This document shows positions 1-8,285 of a DNA stretch of 34,434 nucleotides, piece after piece (position 1 is the first letter of the stretch; each line of letters starts with the position of its first letter). The position numbers and the translations under genes are program-made. The DNA is from Acidobacteriaceae bacterium (GTDB lineage: Bacteria; Acidobacteriota; Terriglobia; Terriglobales; Acidobacteriaceae): positions 19,078 through 53,511 of the forward strand of contig PMUM01000002.1 in the NCBI GenBank assembly GCA_003166855.1, given 5' to 3'. The notes beneath the pieces are model-generated. The model saw only the letters and a program-made list of their open reading frames with translations, did not search any database and was not told the DNA's origin.

Positions 1-693
1 GATAAATTTGAAGGCATCATCACGCTGCGGCGGGCGCTGGCGCAGTCACGGAATATTCCGGCGCTGAAGCTGGCTGATCATGTGGGGATTAAGACGGTGA
101 TCGATTATGCGCACCGGTTTGGCGTGACGGCGAATATTCCGGCGTATTTGCCGGTAGCGCTGGGGTCGGCGGAGATTACTCCGCTGGAGCAGACTTCGGC
201 GTTCAGCGTGTTTCCGAATGACGGAGTGCGCGTGGCTCCGCGATATATCACGAAGGTGACGGATTACGAGGGGCGCATTCTGGAGGAGGATTTTTCGGAT
301 ATTAAAGATGCGGTGAGTTCGCGGACGGCTCGCGTGATGACCTCGATGCTGCGGGAGGTAGTGCTGCACGGGACGGCAGTGGCAGCCTCGAAGATGCCGT
401 ATCCGCTGGCGGGGAAGACGGGAACGACTAACGATTTTACGGATGCGTGGTTTGTCGGGTTTTCTCCGACGCTGACTTGCGGAGTGTGGATTGGGTACGA
501 CGAGAAGAAATCGCTCGGCGATAAAGAGACGGGAGCGCGGGCGGCGCTGCCGATATGGATGCAGTTTATGAATGTGGCGCTGGCGGGGAAAGATCCGGGG
601 GAATTTCGGCCGGCTCCGGCGATGGGGAATCCGGCGGTGGCGCGGAAGGTGGATACTCCGGATGTGGCGCCGGGGGATGGGGAGTTGCATTAG
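1..693 (+). CDS. Penicillin-binding protein 1A family, C-terminal transpeptidase part (partial)
   Basis: This is the 3' end of a class A penicillin-binding protein; the reading frame is open from base 1, so the start and the glycosyltransferase domain lie outside the window. The visible part is the second half of the transpeptidase domain that cross-links peptidoglycan in the periplasm. The SxN motif is seen as SRN at residues 16-18 of the visible fragment, and the KTG box as KTGTTNDFTDAWF near residue 137. The upstream SxxK motif with the catalytic serine is not in view. The tail after the domain is short and rich in Pro and Ala (from about residue 195). The family call is secure; which PBP paralogue it is cannot be decided from the fragment. 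Confidence 0.93.
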   Translation, partial: DKFEGIITLRRALAQSRNIPALKLADHVGIKTVIDYAHRFGVTANIPAYLPVALGSAEITPLEQTSAFSVFPNDGVRVAPRYITKVTDYEGRILEEDFSDIKDAVSSRTARVMTSMLREVVLHGTAVAASKMPYPLAGKTGTTNDFTDAWFVGFSPTLTCGVWIGYDEKKSLGDKETGARAALPIWMQFMNVALAGKDPGEFRPAPAMGNPAVARKVDTPDVAPGDGELH

Positions 694-1017
694 AGGCGGT
701 GGCGACGGTTTATGTTTCGCCTCCTGTGTAGCAGGGTCCGACGGCGGTGTTGCCGGGGATGGTGGTTGGCATCAAGGGTGTGAAGTTGAATGTTGGTGGT
801 GGGCCGGAGGGGAGTTCGGTGCTGTCGCTTGCCGGGCACCATGTTCGGCTGGAGGTGGGGGCGAAGTTTTTGCTGATGCCGAACTTGAATGCGACGGGCG
901 CGGCTGCGTAGTGCCGTGTGATGAGGATCGTGAGAATAAAGATGGCAACATAACATTCTCCGCGAGTGAGCCTGGACCAGCGAATTGGTTGTCTCAAGCG
1001 CGAATTCAATGCGGGCT
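694..1017. other. Intergenic stretch with a possible degraded short reading frame
   Basis: These 324 bases separate the PBP gene from the convergent mutarotase gene. The frame that opens right after the PBP stop (EAVATVYVSPPV) meets a TAG at 729-731 and then continues openly to a TAG at 909-911. I see no convincing terminator hairpin between the two convergent genes. Confidence 0.5.
732..911 (+). pseudogene. Possible gene remnant or short ORF of unknown function
   Basis: The frame reads from after the stop at 729-731 to TAG at 909-911 and gives protein-like sequence: it contains LPGMVVGIKGVKLNVGGG, then LSLAGHHVRLEVGAKFLLMP near its end. An ATG at 759 would give a 50-residue product. The codon choice (G/C-ending, many GTG/GCG) resembles the preceding PBP gene. 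No domain was recognised. It may be a 3' fragment of a decayed gene or chance open frame in GC-rich DNA. Confidence 0.25.
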
Positions 1018-2160
1018 CTAGCGGGCAGAGAAGCTGAAGATCGTCACCGTGTGGTAGCGCTGGCCGGACTTTAGCTCGGTGGATGGGAAATCTGGATGAT
1101 TTGGAGAATCGGGGAAATGTTGCGTCTCGAGACAGAGGGCTGCGTGCTGTTCATAGGGCTTGCCGCCTCTGCCTTTGACTGAGCCGTCGAGAAAATTTCC
1201 GCTGTAAAACTGGACGCCTGGTTGATCGGTTAAAACTTTTAATACTCGGCCGCTGCTGGGGTCGAAGAGTTCAGCGGCTTCGGTTAATTTTCCGGTCTTA
1301 TTGTCGAGCACCCAGTTGTGATCGTAACCGCGACCAAGATGAAGCTGGTCATCGTTGGCGCTGATGCGCGCGCCGACCGCGGTGGGCTTGCGAAAATCGA
1401 ACGGAGTGGATTCTACGGGCTTCAGTTCGCCGGTGGGAATCAATCCGGCGTCGACGGGCGTGAAGTGGGAAGCGTGGAGTGTGAGTTCGTGCTTCAGGAT
1501 GTCGCCTTGAGCGGCGAGATTGAAATAGGAGTGATTGGTTAGATTGACAACGGTGTCTTTGTCGGTCGTGGCTTCGTAGTCGATACGCAGATCGCCTTTG
1601 ACAAGTGTGTACTTCACGGTGGCGGTGAGGTTGCCTGGGAAACCGGCCTCGCCGTCTTTGCTCAGGTAAGTCAGTTCCACTCCGTTGGCGATTGGCTTCG
1701 CTTTCCAGACCATATTGTTGAAACCGTGGAGGCCGCTGTGGAGAGTATTGTCGCCATTGTTTTTAGGGAGCGAGTATTTTTGGCCGTCGAGAGTAAAGCT
1801 GGCGTGAGCGATGCGATTGGCATAGCGGCCGATGATCGCTCCAAAGAAGGCGTTGGACGGGCCGTTGAAGTTGGAGACGTAGCCGTCGAGATCGTCGAAG
1901 CCGAGCACTACGTTGGCGGACTTGCCGTTGCGGTCGGGCGTTTTCATCGAAACTAAAATTCCGCCGTAGGTGGTGATGCGAGCTTCGTAGGCAACATCGC
2001 TGAGGGTGTAAATTTCCACGGCAGTTCCATCCGGCATTTTTCCAAACGGCTCAATGGTTACTTTTGTTTTTGCCTCCGCGATCTTGGTTGTGGCGATCAG
2101 ACTGACCGCCGCTAACATGGTGCTGATCGCGATCGCCCGCCGAATTTGTTGAACGCTCAT
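1018..2160 (-). CDS. Exported aldose 1-epimerase (mutarotase)
   Basis: This 380-residue protein is an aldose 1-epimerase, interconverting alpha and beta anomers of sugars such as galactose, glucose or arabinose. An N-terminal signal peptide (residues 1-30, ending AEA-K) predicts periplasmic location. Family landmarks are present: GRYANR at 111-116, NTLHSG with His141, NHSYFNLA with the presumed catalytic acid His210, YDHNW at 279-283, and CLETQHFPDSPNHPDFP with the presumed catalytic base Glu345. The start is supported by AAGGAG a few bases upstream of ATG. It is the last gene of the arabinose operon, 17 bases after araB, so L-arabinose is a likely substrate. A related copy lies at 29892-31040. 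Confidence 0.93.
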   Translation of the reverse strand: MSVQQIRRAIAISTMLAAVSLIATTKIAEAKTKVTIEPFGKMPDGTAVEIYTLSDVAYEARITTYGGILVSMKTPDRNGKSANVVLGFDDLDGYVSNFNGPSNAFFGAIIGRYANRIAHASFTLDGQKYSLPKNNGDNTLHSGLHGFNNMVWKAKPIANGVELTYLSKDGEAGFPGNLTATVKYTLVKGDLRIDYEATTDKDTVVNLTNHSYFNLAAQGDILKHELTLHASHFTPVDAGLIPTGELKPVESTPFDFRKPTAVGARISANDDQLHLGRGYDHNWVLDNKTGKLTEAAELFDPSSGRVLKVLTDQPGVQFYSGNFLDGSVKGRGGKPYEQHAALCLETQHFPDSPNHPDFPSTELKSGQRYHTVTIFSFSAR

Positions 2161-2177
2161 TATGGCTCCTTACAGTT

Positions 2178-3761
2178 CTAATGCGTGGCCTGACCGGCCA
2201 CGGACGCTGCCACGGCAATTAATTTCGGAAGCACGACGCTTAGGGGATCGTCTCCGGGCCGCCCCAAAGCGAAATATAGCTTGCTATATAAAGAATACAA
2301 CTCGGCGTAGATACGTTGCGCGGATTCCTGCGGCATAAAAGTGCGGTGCGGAGGGCAAATTTTGTCTTGCGCCGCTTCGATGGTTGGGAAAGTCTTGGCT
2401 GCGAGAAAAGCGAAAATCGCAGAGCCAAGGCTGACTACGCTTTTGCTGGGAACCAGCACTGGGTGGCCTAATACGTTGGCGTAAACCTGATTCAGTACGT
2501 CGTTTTTTTGCGGGATGCCGCCGGCGTTGATCACACGTTTGACTTGTACGCCGTGGTCGGCCATGCGATCGAGGATTACGCGAGTGTGAAAGGCGGTGCC
2601 TTCGATGGCGGCGAAGAGTTCATCTTGCACGGTGCTTTGGAGATTCCATCCGAGCGTGATGCCTCGCAGGTTGGGATTGACGAGGACGGTGCGGTCGCCG
2701 TTATCCCAGGTCATGCGGAGAAGGCCGGTCTGGCCGGCGCGATAATTTTCCAAGCCGACGCTTAGAGCTTGGACAGTGGTGCCGGCGCGGGTTGCGATGG
2801 CGTTGAAGATGTCTCCAGCGGCAGAGAGACCGGCTTCGATTCCGGTGCGGTGCGGATGAACGCTGCCCTCGACCACGCCGCACACTCCCGGAACCAGACT
2901 CACTGAGGGAGTAATGCCGATGATGCAGGTCGAAGTGCCGATGACGTTGACCATATCATCGGTGCGGCAGCCCGCGCCGATGGCGTCCCAATGGGCGTCG
3001 AAGGCGCCGACGGGGATTGGAATGCCGGGCTTGAGGCCGAGCTTTTCTGCCCAAAATTCGGTGAGAGCGCCGGCGATTTGGTCGGAGGTTGTGTATTCGC
3101 CGTCGAGTTTTTCGCGGACGCCTTGCAACAGAGGATCGACCTTTACGAGAAAGCTTTCGGGGGGAAGGCCGCCCAGCGCGCGATTCCAGAGCCACTTGTG
3201 GCCCATGGCGCAGATGCTACGCTTAACTTTTTTCGGATCGGTAATTCCGCAGAGTGTGGCGGCGACCATGTCGCAGTGTTCGAAGGCGGATACAAAATCT
3301 TTGCGTTGATCAGGATTGTGGCGGAGCCAGTGAAGGAGTTTTGAAAATCCCCACTCGGAGGAGTAGACGCCGCCGCACCATTGAATGGCCTCGAGACCTT
3401 CGCAATGGGCAGCTTCGGTGATCTCGGCCGCTTCGCCTTTGGCGCGATGATCGCACCACAGGTAATACGCACCGAGCGGCTGCATGTTTTTGCCGACGGG
3501 AATTACGGAGGAACCGGTGGTATCGAGGGCGATAGCCCCGACTTGATCGCCGCTAATGGCGGTCTTTTTCAGCGCTTCGCGCGTGGCGGCGGCGAGGGCG
3601 CGCATGTGATCGTCGTGGGATTGAGTGGCGTATTCAGGATCCTCGCGCTTGCGATGGAGCGGATATTCCTGGATGGCGGACTGGAGCATGCCGCGTTCGC
3701 TATCGACCAGAGAGACGCGCACGCTCAGAGTTCCGAAATCTACTCCCGCTACGATGGCCAT
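2178..3761 (-). CDS. araB: Ribulokinase
   Basis: This 527-residue FGGY-family kinase phosphorylates L-ribulose with ATP to L-ribulose 5-phosphate in the cytoplasm. The N-terminal phosphate-binding segment is GVDFGTLSVRVSLVD (residues 6-20), the catalytic aspartate is expected at Asp255 in GAFDAHWDAIGAG, and GTSTCIIG follows at about 275-282. Length fits the family (about 530-560). Its start overlaps the stop of the upstream isomerase as TGATG, with GGAG seven bases upstream, so translation is probably coupled. The neighbours (isomerase, araD, symporter) support ribulokinase rather than another FGGY kinase. Confidence 0.92.
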   Translation of the reverse strand: MAIVAGVDFGTLSVRVSLVDSERGMLQSAIQEYPLHRKREDPEYATQSHDDHMRALAAATREALKKTAISGDQVGAIALDTTGSSVIPVGKNMQPLGAYYLWCDHRAKGEAAEITEAAHCEGLEAIQWCGGVYSSEWGFSKLLHWLRHNPDQRKDFVSAFEHCDMVAATLCGITDPKKVKRSICAMGHKWLWNRALGGLPPESFLVKVDPLLQGVREKLDGEYTTSDQIAGALTEFWAEKLGLKPGIPIPVGAFDAHWDAIGAGCRTDDMVNVIGTSTCIIGITPSVSLVPGVCGVVEGSVHPHRTGIEAGLSAAGDIFNAIATRAGTTVQALSVGLENYRAGQTGLLRMTWDNGDRTVLVNPNLRGITLGWNLQSTVQDELFAAIEGTAFHTRVILDRMADHGVQVKRVINAGGIPQKNDVLNQVYANVLGHPVLVPSKSVVSLGSAIFAFLAAKTFPTIEAAQDKICPPHRTFMPQESAQRIYAELYSLYSKLYFALGRPGDDPLSVVLPKLIAVAASVAGQATH

Positions 3762-5203
3762 CAGCAGGCTCCGTTATCGCGCCCGTGGAAGTAGATATCC
3801 CAGCCGAGATAGCGCGTGACGGCTTCGTGGACGGCGGAGGCGACGGTCGATGATTCCGCGGAAAGATTGGCGGCGACGTGGTGCTCGAAGCCGCGTTCGC
3901 AAATGTAGCGCAGCAGCTTTTGCATGCGCGCGATCTCGACAACGCCTGCGCCGCCGAAGGTGTTGAGCGGGTCGTCGGTAAATCGGCCTTGGCCAACGTA
4001 GCCGCGCATTCTTCCGGCAGTGTCGTCGGTGGAGAAGCGGGCGAAGCTCATTTTTTCGGGCTTGATGAGGCCGACGCAGGTGCCGAATGTGTTTTCTTTG
4101 CCGACAGTGCCGGCGATGATTTCCTGGAAATCCATTTTCACGGAGCGGAAGAAATGTTTGGGCAGATTGGAGCAGTGAAAGCAGACTGCCTTGTTTGGAT
4201 CCGATCCGTAATTGTTGTTCCAGTCGAGGAGGGCAGATGGGGCGCCAGACGCGAGTTGCAGGGCGTGCATTCCGAGGACGCCGCAAATATCGACCTCGCA
4301 GGCGCTGGAGAGGAGTTCATTGCTCATCATGCTCATGATGGTGCAGGGAACCACGCCGAAGTATTCTTCCATCGAAGTCCAGCACTGCACGGCACTGATC
4401 TTGACGTCAGTCTGCTTCATCCAGTCGTCGATGACGTAGCCGAGTTTGGCCATTTTGACCAACGCTGCGTCTGGGACGCCGCTGGTGGTGACGTACTTGC
4501 GAATGTCGGCCAGCTTGCCCTGCACTCCTGGATGATCATCTTTCAGCTTGGCGATGCGACCGAAGACTTCTGATAGATCGAGCGTCTCGGTCGAGATGCC
4601 GTGAGCCTCGAGCAGTTTCTCGCTGTAGCGCACAGTGTTGAATGCGGTGGGCCGCGCGCCAATGCTGCCTACGCGCAGGTTGCGCATGCCGTTGGCCACG
4701 CGGCACACCGCGGCAAACCATGCCAGGTCGTTCTGGAAATCCGCCGAGCCGGGACTCACGGTGTGCAGCTTGGTCAGCGAATAAGGGATGCCGTACTGCC
4801 TGAGGTTGTTGCACGCCGACATCTTTCCGCAGAAACTGTCGCGGCGGTGCAGGATCGTCATGTTGGCCGCGTCGTCCGGCGTGGCCTGGATCAATATTGG
4901 AACGTCGAGCCGGGCCAGGCGCATGGTGTCGGCAATCGCGCGCTCGTCGCCGAAGTTGGGCAGCGAGACGATCACGCCGTCGATCTTTTCCTGATTCTTC
5001 TGGAACAACGCCGCGCAGCGCTTGGCCTCTTCGTGAGTCTCGACCGCACCGTGTTTGCTATCTTCGGGGCCGAGCACCACACAATCCATGCCTGCTTTCG
5101 CCAGTGCCTGGATCATCTCCTCGCGCCCGGACTTCGCCAACTGGTCGGGAAAGAACCCGCGATTCCCGATTATGACGCCCATCGTCATTTTCTTTTCAGA
5201 CAT
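3761..5203 (-). CDS. L-fucose isomerase-type sugar isomerase (probable L-arabinose isomerase role)
   Basis: This 480-residue protein belongs to the L-fucose/L-arabinose isomerase fold, by its N-terminal Rossmann-like segment (GVIIGNRGFFP near 9-19) and C-terminal L-fucose isomerase domain. Plausible metal ligands are Glu303 (in SNELLSSACEVD), Asp328 (LLDWNNNYG) and His343 (CFHCSNLP), as in FucI-like enzymes; this assignment is by position, not alignment. It sits between the symporter/small protein and araB, and no classical AraA is encoded in the operon, so I infer that it converts L-arabinose to L-ribulose. Start has AAGGA upstream. An alternative is a fucose or other deoxy/aldopentose isomerase, but araB and araD argue for arabinose. 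Confidence 0.82.
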   Translation of the reverse strand: MSEKKMTMGVIIGNRGFFPDQLAKSGREEMIQALAKAGMDCVVLGPEDSKHGAVETHEEAKRCAALFQKNQEKIDGVIVSLPNFGDERAIADTMRLARLDVPILIQATPDDAANMTILHRRDSFCGKMSACNNLRQYGIPYSLTKLHTVSPGSADFQNDLAWFAAVCRVANGMRNLRVGSIGARPTAFNTVRYSEKLLEAHGISTETLDLSEVFGRIAKLKDDHPGVQGKLADIRKYVTTSGVPDAALVKMAKLGYVIDDWMKQTDVKISAVQCWTSMEEYFGVVPCTIMSMMSNELLSSACEVDICGVLGMHALQLASGAPSALLDWNNNYGSDPNKAVCFHCSNLPKHFFRSVKMDFQEIIAGTVGKENTFGTCVGLIKPEKMSFARFSTDDTAGRMRGYVGQGRFTDDPLNTFGGAGVVEIARMQKLLRYICERGFEHHVAANLSAESSTVASAVHEAVTRYLGWDIYFHGRDNGAC

Positions 5204-5232
5204 ATAAATCCTTCTTCTATGAACACAAGCAA

Positions 5233-5472
5233 TTAAGAATTGCCAGCCATCCGCGCCCGTTCTTTCGCGGGCGAAAATCGCAAGCTAAAAAACAGGCCTA
5301 GAATGAGCAACACTGCGCCCCACCAAACGTTGGCGTGCAGGTTGTAAAGCACCACCTGATGCTCCGGTGGAGATACCAATTCGTAAATGCCGGTGCCGCA
5401 GATGATGGCGCCGTTCACCGCCAAAGATACGCCGATGAAGAACCAAATCGACAACGTTCCGCCGGATTTCAT
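5233..5472 (-). CDS. Small two-helix membrane protein next to the sugar symporter
   Basis: This 79-residue protein has two hydrophobic segments, roughly residues 7-29 (LSIWFFIGVSLAVNGAIICG) and 46-66 (ANVWWGAVLLILGLFFSL), followed by a short basic tail. It lies 9 bases after the SSS symporter gene and 29 bases before the isomerase gene, clearly inside the operon, with a G-rich ribosome binding site upstream of ATG. I do not recognise a named family. Position suggests an accessory or stability subunit of the symporter; that is inference. Confidence 0.75.
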   Translation of the reverse strand: MKSGGTLSIWFFIGVSLAVNGAIICGTGIYELVSPPEHQVVLYNLHANVWWGAVLLILGLFFSLRFSPAKERARMAGNS

Positions 5473-5481
5473 CGTTTCCCC

Positions 5482-7242
5482 CTACCAGAAAATGATTTGC
5501 AGGATCACAAACACGATCGCGACCACGGTTCCCCAGAACACCGGGCTGTGGAACATTGAAACTTTCTCTTCATGTGGAATCGGTGTCAGGCCGTAGACCA
5601 AATCCGCCAACTCCGCATCGGTCTTGGGCTTGGTCAACAGGCTGACCACTACCGTGACGACAAGACAGATCAACCAGCACCACAGCGCACGGAACATGTT
5701 CTGCGCCTGGTCCTGCGCTTGGCTCGACAGCGCCACGTATCTCACTGCCCCGGGATCAATTTTTACCCAAACATACATGCCGACCGAAGACAGGGTTCCG
5801 GCCAGCAGTCCCCAGAATCCACCCGCCGCCGTGGCCCGCTTCCACAGCATGCCCAGGATCACCGTGCCAAACAGAGGAGCGATGAAGAAGCTGAAGAGGG
5901 CCTGCACGTAATCCATGATGCTCTGGGCGTTCATCACCAGGTACGCCGTCCCGATGCTGATGACGACTCCGATCACCGTGCACCAGCGGCCCATGCGCAC
6001 CTTCGAGTCGTCCGAAGCATTCTTGTTAATCAGGGCCCCGTAAATGTCATACGTCCAAACCGTGGTGAAGGCGCTGACGTTGCCCGCCATCCCGGACATG
6101 AAGCCGGCGATGAGCGCGGTAATGCCGAGACCGAGCAGGCCCGGCCCACAGTAGCGTGCCAACATCAGCGGTAAGACTTCGTCATAACCGTGCAGCCCCT
6201 GTGCCTGTCCAGCCGCTGACCACGCAAGATCCGCGGGCACAAGCCGCAGCAGGCTGCCGGTGTGCGGATCGCGAAGGAGGGCCAGGCCAAGCAGCCCGGG
6301 AAGAATGACGATGAAAGGAACCATCATCTTGAAGGCGGCGCCGATGATGGGAGCTAGTTTGGCCGAGCGCAGATCTTTCGCAGCCAGGACGCGCTGCACG
6401 ACCAGAAAATCCGTGGTCCAGTAGCCCATGGAAATGACTGCCCCGAGACCAAACACAATTCCGACCCAGTTGATCCCCATGGGATTGTCTGTAAAGGTCC
6501 CCAACGTCGACCATGCGTGCGTGTACGAGCCGGGATTGGCCACGTGCTGTTCCGTAAGATTCTGGAGAATCTTTGCCTTGAGCCCGCTCCAGCCGCCCGC
6601 TTCCACTAGCCCCAGAATTGGTATGAGGAGAGCTCCAGCCCAGATCAAGAAAAACTGGAGCACTTCATTGAAGATCGCCGAACGCAAACCGCCAAGAGCC
6701 ACATAAATCATGACCGTGACGGAAGAAATCAAAATGCTGACGTTGATATCCCATCCCAGCACGACCCTCATCACGACGGCCATAGCGTACATGTTGATGC
6801 CGCTCATGAGCACTGTCATGAAGGCAAATGAAATGGACGACAGGGCCTGGGCGCCAGGCCCATAACGCAGTTTGAGGTATCCGGGAACGGAGTGCGTCTT
6901 GCAGATGTGGTAGAACGGCATCATCACCAGCGCGAGGAACAGCATCGCGGGGATCGCGCCGATCCAATACCAGTGAGCCGCCAGGATACCGTACTTATAA
7001 GAGTTGCCCGCCCAGCCCATTAGTTCGAGCGATCCCAGGTTCGCGGAAAGGAACGCGAGTCCCGCCACCCACGCCGTCATTTCGCGGCCGGCCATGAAAA
7101 AATCTTCGCCGGTATTGGCCTGTTCTTTCAGGTACAGGCCGATCGCGAGCACGAGAGCAAAGTAGAAGACGATGATGACCAGGTCGACTGGCGAGAGATG
7201 CACCAGCGTGGAGGAACTCAGCACCAGCAGAGCAGGATTCAT
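5482..7242 (-). CDS. Sodium:solute symporter (SSS family), probable L-arabinose transporter
   Basis: This 586-residue polytopic membrane protein belongs to the SSS/SGLT-like family that couples sugar uptake to sodium. It begins with VDLVIIVFYFALVLAIGLYL, then the characteristic GEDFFMAGREMTAWVAGLAFLSANLG (residues about 45-70), WAGNSYKYG, and VPGYLKLRYG; many hydrophobic helices follow (about 13-15). Its ATG overlaps the araD stop as TAATG (at 7240-7244), implying coupled translation. Location between araD and the isomerase in one operon points to L-arabinose as the substrate; the family also carries glucose, galactose, inositol and others. Confidence 0.88.
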   Translation of the reverse strand: MNPALLVLSSSTLVHLSPVDLVIIVFYFALVLAIGLYLKEQANTGEDFFMAGREMTAWVAGLAFLSANLGSLELMGWAGNSYKYGILAAHWYWIGAIPAMLFLALVMMPFYHICKTHSVPGYLKLRYGPGAQALSSISFAFMTVLMSGINMYAMAVVMRVVLGWDINVSILISSVTVMIYVALGGLRSAIFNEVLQFFLIWAGALLIPILGLVEAGGWSGLKAKILQNLTEQHVANPGSYTHAWSTLGTFTDNPMGINWVGIVFGLGAVISMGYWTTDFLVVQRVLAAKDLRSAKLAPIIGAAFKMMVPFIVILPGLLGLALLRDPHTGSLLRLVPADLAWSAAGQAQGLHGYDEVLPLMLARYCGPGLLGLGITALIAGFMSGMAGNVSAFTTVWTYDIYGALINKNASDDSKVRMGRWCTVIGVVISIGTAYLVMNAQSIMDYVQALFSFFIAPLFGTVILGMLWKRATAAGGFWGLLAGTLSSVGMYVWVKIDPGAVRYVALSSQAQDQAQNMFRALWCWLICLVVTVVVSLLTKPKTDAELADLVYGLTPIPHEEKVSMFHSPVFWGTVVAIVFVILQIIFW

Positions 7243-7940
7243 TACGTTTTTACCTGTCCGTAGTAGGCGTTGCGGCCGTGCTTGCGCAGGAAATGCTTGT
7301 CGTGCAATTCGCGCGCCAGCGGCCGGGACTCAGCGTTGATCGACAGCGTATGGAGCGCCATGCGGGCGACAAATTCCAAAATCACCGAGTGGTGGGCGGC
7401 CTCGGCGGCGCTCGCGCCCCAACAAAAGGGAGCGTGCCCGGCCACCAGCACCGCGGGAACTGCGTTAGGGTCCAACTTGGCAAACGTCCGGCAGATCGTA
7501 GAGCCCGTTTCCCGTTCGTAGTCGCCCTCAATCTCAGATGCGCTCAGCCGCTCAGTGACGGGAATTGGGCCATGGAAGGAATCCGCGTGGGTGGTGCCGA
7601 AACATGGAATCGGAGTCTCCGCCTGGGCCCAAGCGGTGGCATACTCCGAGTGCGTGTGCGCCACGCCTCCGATGCTGGGGAAGTGCTTGTACAGCTCGAG
7701 ATGCGTTGGCAGGTCCGAAGAGGGGCGCAGGGTTCCGTCGACGATCTTCCCGGTGAGATCGGAGATCACAATCTGCTCCGGCGTGAGTTCGTCATAGGGA
7801 ACACCGCTGGGCTTGATGGCAACCAGTCCCTGACTGCGGTCGATGCCGCTGGCATTGCCGAAGGTGTAGAGCACGAGGCCGCGACGAACCAGTTCCAGGT
7901 TCGCTTCCAGCACCTCTTCGCGCAGTGTCTTCAGCAGCAT
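7242..7940 (-). CDS. araD: L-ribulose-5-phosphate 4-epimerase
   Basis: This 232-residue cytoplasmic class II aldolase-fold enzyme converts L-ribulose 5-phosphate to D-xylulose 5-phosphate, feeding the pentose phosphate pathway. Zinc ligands are visible as His95 and His97 in AHTHSEY and His169 in VAGHAPF. Asp120 in THADSFHG and a C-terminal Tyr in NAYYGQ (about 227) match the catalytic residues of the E. coli enzyme. It is the first gene of the operon. No clear Shine-Dalgarno sequence lies close to the ATG; the nearest GAGG is about 18 bases away, but homologous start sequence (MLLKTLREEVLEANLELV) supports this start. Confidence 0.94.
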   Translation of the reverse strand: MLLKTLREEVLEANLELVRRGLVLYTFGNASGIDRSQGLVAIKPSGVPYDELTPEQIVISDLTGKIVDGTLRPSSDLPTHLELYKHFPSIGGVAHTHSEYATAWAQAETPIPCFGTTHADSFHGPIPVTERLSASEIEGDYERETGSTICRTFAKLDPNAVPAVLVAGHAPFCWGASAAEAAHHSVILEFVARMALHTLSINAESRPLARELHDKHFLRKHGRNAYYGQVKT

Positions 7941-7994
7941 CTGGGGAAAACTAGGAATCCTCTACGCTCGAAATCCAGCGGGCAAAATCGATCT

Positions 7995-8008
7995 CGTAAA
8001 CGTTTACG
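7995..8008. promoter_or_regulatory. LacI-family type operator of the arabinose operon
   Basis: The sequence CGTAAACGTTTACG is a perfect 14-base palindrome with a central CG, the hallmark of operators bound by LacI/GalR-family repressors. It lies 55-68 bases upstream of araD and just downstream of the predicted -10 box, overlapping about +3 to +16 of the expected transcript, the classical place for a roadblock/exclusion repressor. No LacI-family gene is in this window, so the repressor must be encoded elsewhere. Confidence 0.72.
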
Positions 8009-8017
8009 CATCGGAAC

Positions 8018-8045
8018 ATTAAATGGATGGACCTGCCTTTGTCAA
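8018..8045 (-). promoter_or_regulatory. Sigma-70 type promoter of the arabinose operon
   Basis: On the minus strand a perfect -35 box TTGACA (8040-8045) is followed after 16 bases by TTTAAT (8018-8023), one mismatch from the -10 consensus. It points to araD, and the palindromic operator begins about ten bases downstream. Confidence 0.65.
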
Positions 8046-8285
8046 AGACTTCGGTAGCAATCATCCGATGCGACGCTGTTCAACGGTCATCCTTAGGCAT
8101 CATCGCGATATTGCTGTAGCCCGTCTTCCTTAAATGGAACGCGGCGGCCTGACTTGCGAAGCAGCCGCCGCTTCCTGATTTGGTTGAGAGCTTGAGAGTA
8201 GCAGTGCAACGATAATGGATATTGTCTACACTAAATTCGCGAAACATCGAACTGAGCGCCGGTATTTCTCCCTTGAGTCAATGGC
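8046..8285. other. Intergenic leader between divergent arabinose and flavoprotein operons
   Basis: The 345-base gap between araD and the next plus-strand gene holds the promoter/operator listed above; the remaining 240 bases contain no recognisable gene. GATAAT at 8211-8216 has TTGAGA boxes upstream, but at 13 or 21 bases, both poor spacings, so I do not call a plus-strand promoter. Confidence 0.5.

Noticed and set aside
46-690. Minus-strand 214-codon frame opposite the PBP gene
   Set aside because: Arg/His/Pro-rich shadow translation of a strongly supported plus-strand gene.
8184-8216. TTGAGA/GATAAT promoter-like pair before the flavoprotein operon
   Set aside because: Spacings of 13 or 21 bases are outside the useful range.
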